DNA from: Sinorhizobium mexicanum | Lineage (GTDB): Bacteria; Pseudomonadota; Alphaproteobacteria; Rhizobiales; Rhizobiaceae | Length of the DNA stretch: 64,000 nt | Direction: 5' to 3' | Assembly: GCF_013488225.1 (NCBI RefSeq) | Contig: NZ_CP041240.1 | Span: forward strand, 248,001-312,000 | Part shown: piece by piece, positions 57,331 through 64,000 of the stretch | Layout of the letters: every line of letters starts with the position of its first letter | Numbering within the stretch: position 1 is the first letter of the stretch | Program-made: the position numbers and the translations under genes | Notes under the pieces: generated by a model | Database searches by the model: none | Told to the model about the DNA's origin: nothing | The model's input: the letters and a program-made list of their open reading frames with translations, nothing else

Positions 57331-58149
57331 ATGGAAAAGACAATTCAGGGCGGCCAGGGCAGCAACAGTCTCTTTGGCAGCAATGGTGATGATGTGATAG
57401 TCGATCCCACGGGAAATGACTGGATCGACGGTCGCGCCGGCAGCGACTCCATCTCGGCCGGCGAGGGCAATGACCGAGTCTTCGGTGGCGTGGGCAATGA
57501 CCACGTCTTTGGCGACGAGGGCAACGACTACCTCTACGGCGACCTTGGCCGCGGCAACCCGCGCATCCCTGCTCCGGCCATCCTCGGCGCGGACAACGAC
57601 AAGCTCTACGGCGGCCCCGGCGACGACGCCCTCTTCGCGGGCGACGGCAGGGACTCTTTGACCGGAGGTGCCGGCCACGACACCTTTGTGTTCCAGTTCC
57701 ACAACCCGCTTCCCGGGTTTGATCAAAACTACGGGCCGAACGCGGAGGACCACACCACCATTGTGGATTTTGACCCAGCGCAAGATACTTTCGCCTTCGA
57801 TGCGGTAGGCCTTGGCAGCGATGGTCTTGAAGCTAATTTCGTTAATCACGCCGGGCCTGGCAATCAGGTGGATACCTTCTACAGCGGCCCCGCCAATGGC
57901 GCGAACGGCGAGCACGTCGTAGTGATCACTGATCACAGTTTCGCCGACGGCTCGGCCGCAGCCAGGGATATCTCCGGCGAGGCTGCAGGCGATATCATTG
58001 CCTATTTCGATAATAGGACCATGACGGCGGATCTGGGTTATGTTACCTCCGAAAACCACGTGGAGGACTTCGCGCACCTGGGCAACGTGCAAAGTTTGCT
58101 CCACCTGGCCGGCCTGGGCCTGACCGCGTCGGATTTCATGTTCTGTTGA
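57331..58149 (+). CDS. nodO: NodO-like secreted calcium-binding (RTX) protein
   Basis: 272 residues. Residues 8-120 are glycine/aspartate nonapeptide repeats (GGQGSNSLFG, GNDWIDGRAG, GNDRVFGGVG, GNDYLYGDL, GGPGDDALFA, GGAGHDTFVF). The rest is a C-terminal domain with no repeats, ending in a hydrophobic secretion-like tail. There is no N-terminal signal, as expected for type I secretion. NodO of R. leguminosarum is a similar-sized RTX protein made under NodD and helps nodulation by forming membrane pores. The nod box at 57220 supports this identity. No type I exporter gene is nearby. Confidence 0.82.
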   Translation: MEKTIQGGQGSNSLFGSNGDDVIVDPTGNDWIDGRAGSDSISAGEGNDRVFGGVGNDHVFGDEGNDYLYGDLGRGNPRIPAPAILGADNDKLYGGPGDDALFAGDGRDSLTGGAGHDTFVFQFHNPLPGFDQNYGPNAEDHTTIVDFDPAQDTFAFDAVGLGSDGLEANFVNHAGPGNQVDTFYSGPANGANGEHVVVITDHSFADGSAAARDISGEAAGDIIAYFDNRTMTADLGYVTSENHVEDFAHLGNVQSLLHLAGLGLTASDFMFC

Positions 58150-58311
58150 TCCAGAAAACCCATGCGGAATTGCGCCGCGCCCCCCAAGCGCAGCGCTTTC
58201 CCTTTCCGCTCCCTTGACCGTGGGCCATCCAGGAGCAGGCGCACTGTTGTTCAGTTGATCAAGCTCTGCACATTGCGTCGGCTGCAGACCCAACCCTAAT
58301 CGAGCCTATGA

Positions 58312-58518
58312 TCACATTCGGAGAAAATCATAACTCCACCATCTGGCGAGCAGATGCCGCAGCGTGTGCACGCTGATCCGCTTGGTCAATGCGGTCGCCT
58401 CGGTCGCCGAACGGCAGGCGGCATGGATTATCTGCACATCGATTAGCTTATCGCCCCGTCCGGGAACTTGCCAGTCCTTGAGGCGTTCCAAGCGCCAAGG
58501 TTCACCCCAAAATACCAT
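58312..58518 (-). pseudogene. Integrase/tyrosine recombinase remnant
   Basis: The minus strand reads WQVPGRGDKLIDVQIIHAAC, then a Lys-Arg-Ile-Ser-Val-His-Thr-Leu-Arg-His block (ALTKRISVHTLRH), the classic VHTLRH box of phage-type/IS-associated integrases. The box is followed by LLARW rather than SFATH, and the Tyr-containing end is missing. A fragment only. Confidence 0.65.
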
Positions 58519-58812
58519 CGCCGCCGTAACCGCCGGGCTCTCCCAAACCGCAGTCGATCAATTCGGAAATCCTTCGTCGAGGCACGTTTTTTGCTCCTCG
58601 GTTAGGGCCGCGGTGGAGAAAGACGCGCCGGCAGATGCAAGCGCTGATAGGCATGGAGTTCAACTATGATATCGCCTTCACCTCGGGCGGGACTGAAAGT
58701 CATGAAGCAGTAATACTTTCGGCAGTTGAGGTGATGTCTGAACGCACAGAGGATTGTGCTTTCCGCGGTCGAGCATCCGGCAGTGGTCACGCGCTGCACG
58801 CATCAAGGAAGT
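58505..58812 (+). pseudogene. Cysteine desulfurase nifS, N-terminal remnant
   Basis: Frame pieces spell VDQFGNPSSRHVF and SSVRAAVEK, then in a shifted frame RRQMQALIGMEFNYDIAF and TSGGTESHEAVILSAVEVM, then RIVLSAVEHPAVVTR. These are the first third of a NifS/IscS desulfurase (NPSS-H-G, FTSGGTES, SAVEHPAV). At least two frameshifts; the PLP lysine and active-site cysteine are missing. It runs into the TauE gene start. Confidence 0.8.
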
Positions 58813-58823
58813 GACCCGAGAAA

Positions 58824-59576
58824 GTGGGCAAGCCGTTGGATACTGAAGTGATCGGGCTCGCGGCAGCCTTCCTTGTCATCGCATTGGTATATGCGGCAGT
58901 CGGGCAGGCTGGAGCGTCGGGCTATATCGCCGCAATGGCACTTGTCGGTTTCGCCCCGGCGGCCATGAAGACTACAGCCCTTGCCCTGAACCTCTTGGTC
59001 GCCGCGATCGGCACGTTCCATTTCATGAAGTCTGGACGCTTATCGTGGCGGAATATCTATCCTTTTGTCATTTTGGGATTCCCTTTCTCCCTGGTCGGCG
59101 GAGCCGTTCATCTTCAGAAAGAACTTTACTATCCGATTGTGGGTGTGATCCTCGTGCTCTCTGCGGCCCAAATGGTCCGGTCTGCACTTCGCAAAGGTGC
59201 AACTGTCGCCTCACCAAGCGTGCCGCCCTTCTGGCCTGCTTTAGCGACAGGAGCTATTATCGGTTTCTTCGCGGGGACAACCGGTACGGGCGGCGGCGTG
59301 TTCCTTGCCCCATTAATGCTGGTTATGAATTGGGGAAGCGCGCATCAAACAGCGGCTACAACAGCAGCTTATAATCTGATCAACTCTGCCGCCGCCTTGA
59401 TAGGCGCCTATGCCTATTGGAATGCCCTGCCAACATCGTTGCCATTTTGGTTATTTTCCGTAGCGGTGGGCGGATCGATCGGCGCATTCGTTGGAAGCCG
59501 ATATCTGGCAGATCGTTGGTTGCGCGCGATCCTCGCTGCTCTTTTGCTGATGTCGGGCCTCAAGCTGCTTTGGTAG
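58824..59576 (+). CDS. TauE/SafE family sulfite-type exporter
   Basis: 250 residues, at least seven hydrophobic segments. GLAAAFLVIALVYAAVGQAG at the start, GTTGTGGGVFLAPLMLV (the family glycine motif), and a matching ending LRAILAALLLMSGLKLLW. It starts at a GTG just after the nifS remnant, so its original upstream region was probably removed. It exports sulfite, sulfoacetate or a small organic acid in the family; which one is not evident. Confidence 0.88.
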   Translation: MGKPLDTEVIGLAAAFLVIALVYAAVGQAGASGYIAAMALVGFAPAAMKTTALALNLLVAAIGTFHFMKSGRLSWRNIYPFVILGFPFSLVGGAVHLQKELYYPIVGVILVLSAAQMVRSALRKGATVASPSVPPFWPALATGAIIGFFAGTTGTGGGVFLAPLMLVMNWGSAHQTAATTAAYNLINSAAALIGAYAYWNALPTSLPFWLFSVAVGGSIGAFVGSRYLADRWLRAILAALLLMSGLKLLW

Positions 59577-59962
59577 CGAGGCGTGAGCCTGCGCAAAGCC
59601 AGCTGGATTATGCCGAATGCCGCATCAAAAAAGCTAGCATTACAGCGACTGAACTCGGCCGAGCGGCAAAGGCTTACGACACAATGGGTGTTGGACTAAC
59701 CCGCTCCGCCACGGGCGGAGCGGGAAGGAGGGCATGTATTCAGCAGGAGCCCCAACTTGCTCCAATCGGACAGCGGAGCTCGCCCGATTGACGGAGATCC
59801 TGAAGCGGAACGCATAAGGATGCGCTCCTACCGAATCCCCAGTGGACGATTGGGCATACCTTGGATGTTGCAGCTATGTGCCCGGTGAACTTAATTGGAA
59901 GGGATGAGTTCCTCCTGGTGTAGGCCTGGACCTGCTTTCCCTCCTTGGAACGAGGGATTAAC
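59577..59962. other. Intergenic, with one strong hairpin
   Basis: Nothing recognised as a gene. It contains CCCGCTCCGCC-ACG-GGCGGAGCGGG (59700-59724), a perfect 11-bp stem with a 3-base loop. Without a T-run it is not a typical terminator, but it lies 124 bp after TauE and may stop or protect that transcript. Confidence 0.5.
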
Positions 59963-59998
59963 TCACAAGCTTCTCGCTACAAGGGGGAAGCTTGTGAG
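59962..59998. repeat. Perfect 12-bp inverted repeat over the end of the GntR gene
   Basis: CTCACAAGCTTC and GAAGCTTGTGAG with a 13-base spacer. It overlaps the last 11 codons and the stop of the regulator gene. In mRNA it would form a strong hairpin. Confidence 0.5.
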
Positions 59999-60682
59999 CC
60001 AGCGTGTGTTCATATCCTGCACGACACGCGGCAGAGCACCTCGTTCTAAGTCGAGGTGGCTCATTAATGCGGATTCCACCACGCCCGGTGCGCTGCCGAG
60101 TTGGAGCATCGCGTCCGTTAGTGTTGCGATGCTTCTCCCGAAAGAAGGTGAAAGCTCAGATGCGGCTATTTCCATGCGTACGGAGTGAGTGCAAAAACAG
60201 AACTTGTCGATGATTTTGCACATCTCGCAATTCGATGCTGTCTGGGCGATTTCGGTGAAAATCGCTTCCGCTCCAAGTGCGAGTTTGGCCGGCGTCGATT
60301 CATTAGGCGGGGCGCAATGGCAGGTAGCCTGAGGCCGTACGCGCGCTAAAGCGAAGGTAAGAATTTCGCGTGCCACGGCATATGAGTCCAACAGAGCCCA
60401 CTCGATAAGGGGCCTCGTGAAGTAGCCCTTTTGGGGAAGGGATATGATCTTTCCTTCAGCTGCAAGTCGGATAAGTGCTTCGCGGAGGGGAGTTCGGCCA
60501 ATCTTGAGTTTCAACGCCAGGTCCCTGTCGCTGAGATGCTGTCCCGGCACCAAGGCGTGGCTGCAGAGCAATTGAACTACTGCATCGTAGGCTGCGTCGG
60601 CCTTTCCACGCGCCGCCGGTTCGGTGGGAAATTTTGATAGGTCTATTCCATGACACTGGGCGGCCTTTTCACAGAACCACAT
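59963..60682 (-). CDS. GntR-family transcriptional regulator
   Basis: 239 residues. Winged helix at residues ~30-95: AAYDAVVQLLCSHALVPGQH, then LSDRDLALKLKIGRTPLREA, then KIISLPQKGYF, as in FadR/GntR proteins. The C-terminal half is a helical ligand domain that differs from ordinary FCD by several Cys residues (CEMCKIIDKFCFC). I chose ATG 60682, preceded by AAGGAGAG at eight bases; the 16-codon-longer start has no site. It is divergent from the PEP mutase operon and is its likely regulator. Confidence 0.85.
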   Translation of the reverse strand: MWFCEKAAQCHGIDLSKFPTEPAARGKADAAYDAVVQLLCSHALVPGQHLSDRDLALKLKIGRTPLREALIRLAAEGKIISLPQKGYFTRPLIEWALLDSYAVAREILTFALARVRPQATCHCAPPNESTPAKLALGAEAIFTEIAQTASNCEMCKIIDKFCFCTHSVRMEIAASELSPSFGRSIATLTDAMLQLGSAPGVVESALMSHLDLERGALPRVVQDMNTRWLTSFPLVARSL

Positions 60683-60830
60683 CTCTGCGCTCTCCTTTGT
60701 CGACGTTTTTGAACGATATCCAAACGGCATGCCAGAAAGTTCGTTCTGTCACACGCCCCATATATTTGGCGACAACAATTAATAGATGTTTTGTGATTCT
60801 GTTTATGACATCGTCATATTGCAACAATAA

Positions 60831-60876
60831 TTGTCACAAATAATGCATTGTCAATGCGATATATTTTTAAATATAT
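60831..60876. promoter_or_regulatory. AT-rich control region with three symmetric sites
   Basis: Within the 349-bp divergent gap lie TTGTCACAA (60831-60839), GCATTG-T-CAATGC (60845-60857) and ATATATTT-TT-AAATATAT (60859-60876). The first fits the short symmetric sites of FadR/GntR regulators. The DNA here is much richer in A/T than the surroundings, fitting promoters for both genes. Confidence 0.45.
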
Positions 60877-61031
60877 TGATGTGATATTATTACGTATCTT
60901 GCGACGATCCTAGCTGCAAATTCACCGGGGTGGAATTCAGCGCGAGGATATTCTCCGAAATATACCTGATTAGACTATTGCTTTTGACAAAAAATGCATT
61001 CAGCCTTGGCTTTTATGAAGGAGGGATGACA

Positions 61032-61940
61032 ATGAATCGGGCAGTTTTTATACCCGGGCCGATCGGCGCTGTTGAGGACCCGACGACGATCCTTCGTGCG
61101 CTTATTTTCTCTAGCGATCTGTCTTTCCTCATGGAGGCCCATGACGGGCTTTCGGCAGCGATAGCCACGCAGGCCGGCTTCAAGGGGCTTTGGGCCTCCG
61201 GACTTTCGATCTCCTCAGCGCTCGGCTATCGAGACGCAAACGAGGCGAGTTGGACTGAAGTCGTGGACGTGGTGGAGCGCATGGCCGACGCTAGCGGACT
61301 ACCGATCCTCGTCGATGGCGAGTCTGGGTTTGGCAATTTCAACAACGCCCGGCTACTGGCGATGAAGCTCTTGCAGCATGGCGGCGCCGGCGTCTGCCTG
61401 GAAGACAAGGCCTTTCCGAAGAGAAACAGTTTCGTGGGAGACCACCACCCGCTGGTCGATATCGATGAGTTTTCCGGGCGCCTCAAAGCAATCAAGGACA
61501 CGACGGGGGACGACCTCTTGCTGGTCGCTCGCATCGAAGCGTTGATCGCCGGTTACAGTCTGGACGAGGCGCTACGCCGCGCAGACGCCTACGCTGACGC
61601 TGGCGCCGACGCGATCCTGATCCATTCACGTAAGAGCGATGCGGACGAGATTCTGGCTTTCGCGAAAGAGTGGCAGACGCTTCCGATCGTGATTGTGCCG
61701 ACGAAATACTACCGCACGCCGGTCTCGGCTTATCGAGATGCCGGCATCTCGACGGTGATCTGGGCCAACCACGCGATGCGGGCTGCAGTCGCCGGGATGC
61801 GCGCGGTGTGCGCTCGCATAGCCGCCGAGGAGAGCATTGCCGGAGTTGAGCCGGAAGTAGCCACGCTCGACGAGGTCTTCCGCCTCTTGGGTTACGATGA
61901 ATTGGCAGCGGCCGAAGATCGCTATCTGCCGAAGCACTAA
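61032..61940 (+). CDS. Phosphoenolpyruvate mutase (phosphonate synthesis)
   Basis: 302 residues. Rearranges PEP to phosphonopyruvate, the entry step to C-P bond compounds. The catalytic motif is present: CLEDKAFPKRNSF (EDK-x-FPK-x-NS). FLMEAHDGLSAAI and ILVDGESGFGN with the metal Asp also match. A phosphonopyruvate hydrolase would be an alternative in the same superfamily, but the EDKxxPKxNS pattern favours the mutase. I chose ATG 61032 with GGAGGG upstream; the long upstream frame is AT-rich leader. Confidence 0.87.
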   Translation: MNRAVFIPGPIGAVEDPTTILRALIFSSDLSFLMEAHDGLSAAIATQAGFKGLWASGLSISSALGYRDANEASWTEVVDVVERMADASGLPILVDGESGFGNFNNARLLAMKLLQHGGAGVCLEDKAFPKRNSFVGDHHPLVDIDEFSGRLKAIKDTTGDDLLLVARIEALIAGYSLDEALRRADAYADAGADAILIHSRKSDADEILAFAKEWQTLPIVIVPTKYYRTPVSAYRDAGISTVIWANHAMRAAVAGMRAVCARIAAEESIAGVEPEVATLDEVFRLLGYDELAAAEDRYLPKH

Positions 61941-62000
61941 TCACGGAGCACGCCGCTGAGAGACCCGCGGCGACTCCGATATCAATTCGAGGAAGCGCTC

Positions 62001-63191
62001 ATGCTTGCGGAGCGGACAGCCTTGTTCAAATCGTCAGGGACGGCTGCGGCGCGCGCTGCGGCTAAGGCGGCAGCCGAGTCGGGGAAAGAGATTATCGATT
62101 TGACTGCCGGCGAGATCTGGAGCGATCTTGCCCCGACGATCCGGGTCGGTGCGATCGATGCGATCCGCAGGGGCATCAACCGTTACACCGACACCATCGG
62201 AATGATAGAGCTTCGCGAGGCGCTCGCCCAAAAGGTCTCCGGCCATACCGGCCAAGTCTGGCACGCCGATGAGGTCGCCGTAACGTGTGGCGCCAAACAG
62301 GCGCTGTTCAACGCTGCCATGGTGCTGCTCAATCCTGGTGACGAGGTCATCATTCCTGCGCCGTACTGGACGACTTTTCCGGCCCAGGTACTGATCGCTG
62401 GCGCAAATCCCGTCCATGTGGAGACGCGCGCCAATGGCTATGTACCGAGGGTCGAGGATATCGCGGCCGCAATCACCGACCGAACCCGCGCCATGGTTGT
62501 CAACACCCCGAATAATCCGACCGGCGCCGTGTATGGTACCGAAACGTTGGTTGGCATCGGGAAGCTTGCGATCGAACGCGACCTATGGATCATTTTCGAT
62601 GAATGCTATGGCGATTTCATTCACGTTGACGATGCCCATTGTCCGATCGTCTCGATCCTTCCGGAAGCTCGCTCGCGCACCCTGATTGTCAACTCCTTTA
62701 GCAAGTCGCTGGCACTGACGGGCTGGAGGATCGGTTATCTCGCCGGACCAAAAGAGGTGATCAGCGCGGTGAAGGCCCTGCAATCACATACAACCTCGAA
62801 CCCGAACCTGATCGCGCAGCACGCAGCGCTCGCACACCTTCTAAACAGCGATGGCAGCTATGAGAGGCACCTGCGGTCGCACCTCGCGGGAGCCCGGCAG
62901 ACGGGTCTCAGCGCGCTTTCGACCCTGACGCGGATTCCCGTGCCGAAGGCGACTGGAGGCTTCTATTTCTACCTCGACGTTTCCGGTCTGCTGCGCCTGA
63001 GATTCGGCAATGATGAGCCCATGACGGCCGACGATATCGTGCACGTTCTATTGACGAGAGCGGGGGTGGCCGCGGTTTCGGGCACGACATTCGGTGACCC
63101 GGCTGGCCTTCGCCTCTCCTACGGAGTACCGCCCGAAAAACTGGCCATCGGCCTTACCCGGCTCGTCGAGGTCCTGAACGCCTGGGAATGA
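62001..63191 (+). CDS. Class I/II PLP aminotransferase
   Basis: 396 residues of the aspartate-aminotransferase fold. AVTCGAKQALFNAAMVLLNP, VNTPNNPTGAVY, LWIIFDECYGDFIH and the PLP lysine K235 in NSFSKSLALTGWRIGY. Sixty bp after PEP mutase, in the same direction. No phosphonopyruvate decarboxylase is visible between, so it may act on phosphonopyruvate itself and give phosphonoalanine, or the decarboxylase may lie beyond the edge and this enzyme makes 2-aminoethylphosphonate. Confidence 0.92.
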   Translation: MLAERTALFKSSGTAAARAAAKAAAESGKEIIDLTAGEIWSDLAPTIRVGAIDAIRRGINRYTDTIGMIELREALAQKVSGHTGQVWHADEVAVTCGAKQALFNAAMVLLNPGDEVIIPAPYWTTFPAQVLIAGANPVHVETRANGYVPRVEDIAAAITDRTRAMVVNTPNNPTGAVYGTETLVGIGKLAIERDLWIIFDECYGDFIHVDDAHCPIVSILPEARSRTLIVNSFSKSLALTGWRIGYLAGPKEVISAVKALQSHTTSNPNLIAQHAALAHLLNSDGSYERHLRSHLAGARQTGLSALSTLTRIPVPKATGGFYFYLDVSGLLRLRFGNDEPMTADDIVHVLLTRAGVAAVSGTTFGDPAGLRLSYGVPPEKLAIGLTRLVEVLNAWE

Positions 63192-63231
63192 CAAGATCAT
63201 GCTACGGCGCAGGCGGAAGAGAGAAGTACAG

Positions 63232-64000
63232 ATGACGAATGCTCCCAAGACGGCCGTCATACTCGCCGCAGGTTGCGGATCTCGCCTGCGGCCATTGACC
63301 GACCTGCGGCCGAAGCCGCTCGTCGAAGTCAACGGTACCCCCATCCTCCACAACGCGCTACGCAACCTTGAAGCTGTCGGCATCAAGGACGTCACCATCG
63401 TCGTTGGCTACCGCAAGGATGCTATCCAGTATTCCTGCGGCCACCACTTCGGTAATCTCGAAATCAACTATGTCGAGTCTCCGGTCTTCTACAAGACAGG
63501 CAGCGCATACTCCCTCTGGTTGGCGCGCCATGCCCTGCTGTGCGGCGACATCTACCTCCTGGAGGGGGACGTCTTTTTCGAGCTGGATGCACTTCGCCAT
63601 CTTGAAATGCGGGAGGCAGAAAATGTCGCCGCGGTCGCACCCTTCGACCCGTCGATGGAAGGCTCTGCTGTTGTCCTGACAGAAAACGGCTACATCGCCG
63701 AAGTTCGGATGAAGCAGGCAGCCGCCAACCTGATTGACGGGTCGCCGCGGCTCTTTAAAACGATGAATCTGATCCGCTTTTCCGGCACTGATCTCCGCGA
63801 GACGATCGTCCCGCATCTCGACAATCTCATCTGCTGTGGCGCCGTAAAGTCTTATACCGAAGAGTTGCTCTCCGACCTGGTGCAGAAAAAGGACTTGCGG
63901 ATCGCCGCGGCCAGATGTGACGACGTAAGGTGGTATGAGATCGATAACGAGGATGATCTGCGCATCGCGGAAGCGCTGTTCCTGACTGCCCGCAATATCG
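63232..64000 (+). CDS. Nucleotidyltransferase (sugar/phosphonate cytidylyltransferase-like), cut by window edge
   Basis: 256 codons visible, running off the right end. NTP-transferase fold: AVILAAGCGSRLRPLTDLRP with KPLVEVNGTPILHN (G-x-G-S-R-L-R-P...PKP), VTIVVGYRKD, and DIYLLEGDVFFE. It resembles LicC-like cytidylyltransferases. In phosphonate clusters such enzymes (for example PntC) activate aminoethylphosphonate with CTP for transfer to lipids or glycans. ATG 63232 follows the aminotransferase stop by 40 bp. Since there is no stop in the window, the full length is unknown. Confidence 0.85.
   Translation, partial: MTNAPKTAVILAAGCGSRLRPLTDLRPKPLVEVNGTPILHNALRNLEAVGIKDVTIVVGYRKDAIQYSCGHHFGNLEINYVESPVFYKTGSAYSLWLARHALLCGDIYLLEGDVFFELDALRHLEMREAENVAAVAPFDPSMEGSAVVLTENGYIAEVRMKQAAANLIDGSPRLFKTMNLIRFSGTDLRETIVPHLDNLICCGAVKSYTEELLSDLVQKKDLRIAAARCDDVRWYEIDNEDDLRIAEALFLTARNI

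Noticed and set aside
57313..58293. 326-codon minus-strand frame over the NodO-like gene
   Set aside because: It is the reverse reading of the RTX repeats (Val/Ala/Gly periodicity mirrors the Asp/Gly repeats); the plus-strand gene has a ribosome site and nod box.

Overview
The window looks like part of a symbiotic plasmid or symbiosis island of a nitrogen-fixing rhizobium. It holds nifHDKENX with nif accessory genes, acdS (ACC deaminase), nodD, a NodO-like RTX protein, NifA/sigma54 promoters, nod boxes, and many IS and integrase scars. From memory, the P450-to-monooxygenase block and the ExoX-like/DUF269/ferredoxin neighbours resemble pNGR234a, so a Sinorhizobium/Ensifer relative is my best guess. 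The genus cannot be fixed from this sequence alone.

Layout. 1-10.7 kb: a minus-strand catabolic/uptake cluster (peptide-type ABC transporter, M81 peptidase, broken FAD oxidoreductase, amidohydrolase, class III aminotransferase, MmgE/PrpD), interrupted by a decayed IS5-type element and tandem tyrosine-recombinase remnants. 10.8-12.5 kb: IS6 and IS110 debris. 12.5-13.5 kb: an AraC regulator. 13.9-17.5 kb: a response-regulator-like gene and a second nifN-nifX-DUF269 copy driven by a nifH promoter whose nifH reading frame is cut after six codons and joined to the 3' end of nifE. 18.9-19.9 kb: acdS. 20.2-29.3 kb: the intact operon nifH-D-K-E-N-X-DUF269-CCE_0567-fdxB-exoX-like with its NifA site. 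30-36 kb: flavin reductase, small ORF, NYN remnant and an SbcCD/YhaNO-like ATPase-nuclease pair. 36.4-38.2 kb: a third nifH 5' end with promoter, fused in frame to a di-haem cytochrome c peroxidase/MauG-like protein. 38.4-40 kb: an amidohydrolase with a NifA-site candidate upstream. 40-47.3 kb: small conserved genes, a YedK-thermonuclease pair, alpha-carbonic anhydrase and HicAB. 47.7-49.8 kb: groESL with CIRCE. 50-57 kb: nodD, then a five-gene P450/ferredoxin/NTF2/SDR/monooxygenase operon read from a NifA/sigma54 promoter. 57.2-58.2 kb: a nod-box-driven NodO-like gene. 58.3-59.6 kb: integrase and nifS remnants and a TauE permease. 59.9-64 kb: a GntR regulator divergent from a PEP mutase-aminotransferase-nucleotidyltransferase operon (phosphonate-type) that runs off the right edge.

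Main theme: the nifH promoter/5' end occurs three times, once in its normal place and twice fused to other sequence, with a possible fourth diverged promoter. Symbiotic regulators (NifA/RpoN and NodD) appear to have been extended to accessory genes by rearrangement. No tRNA, rRNA or CRISPR array was seen.
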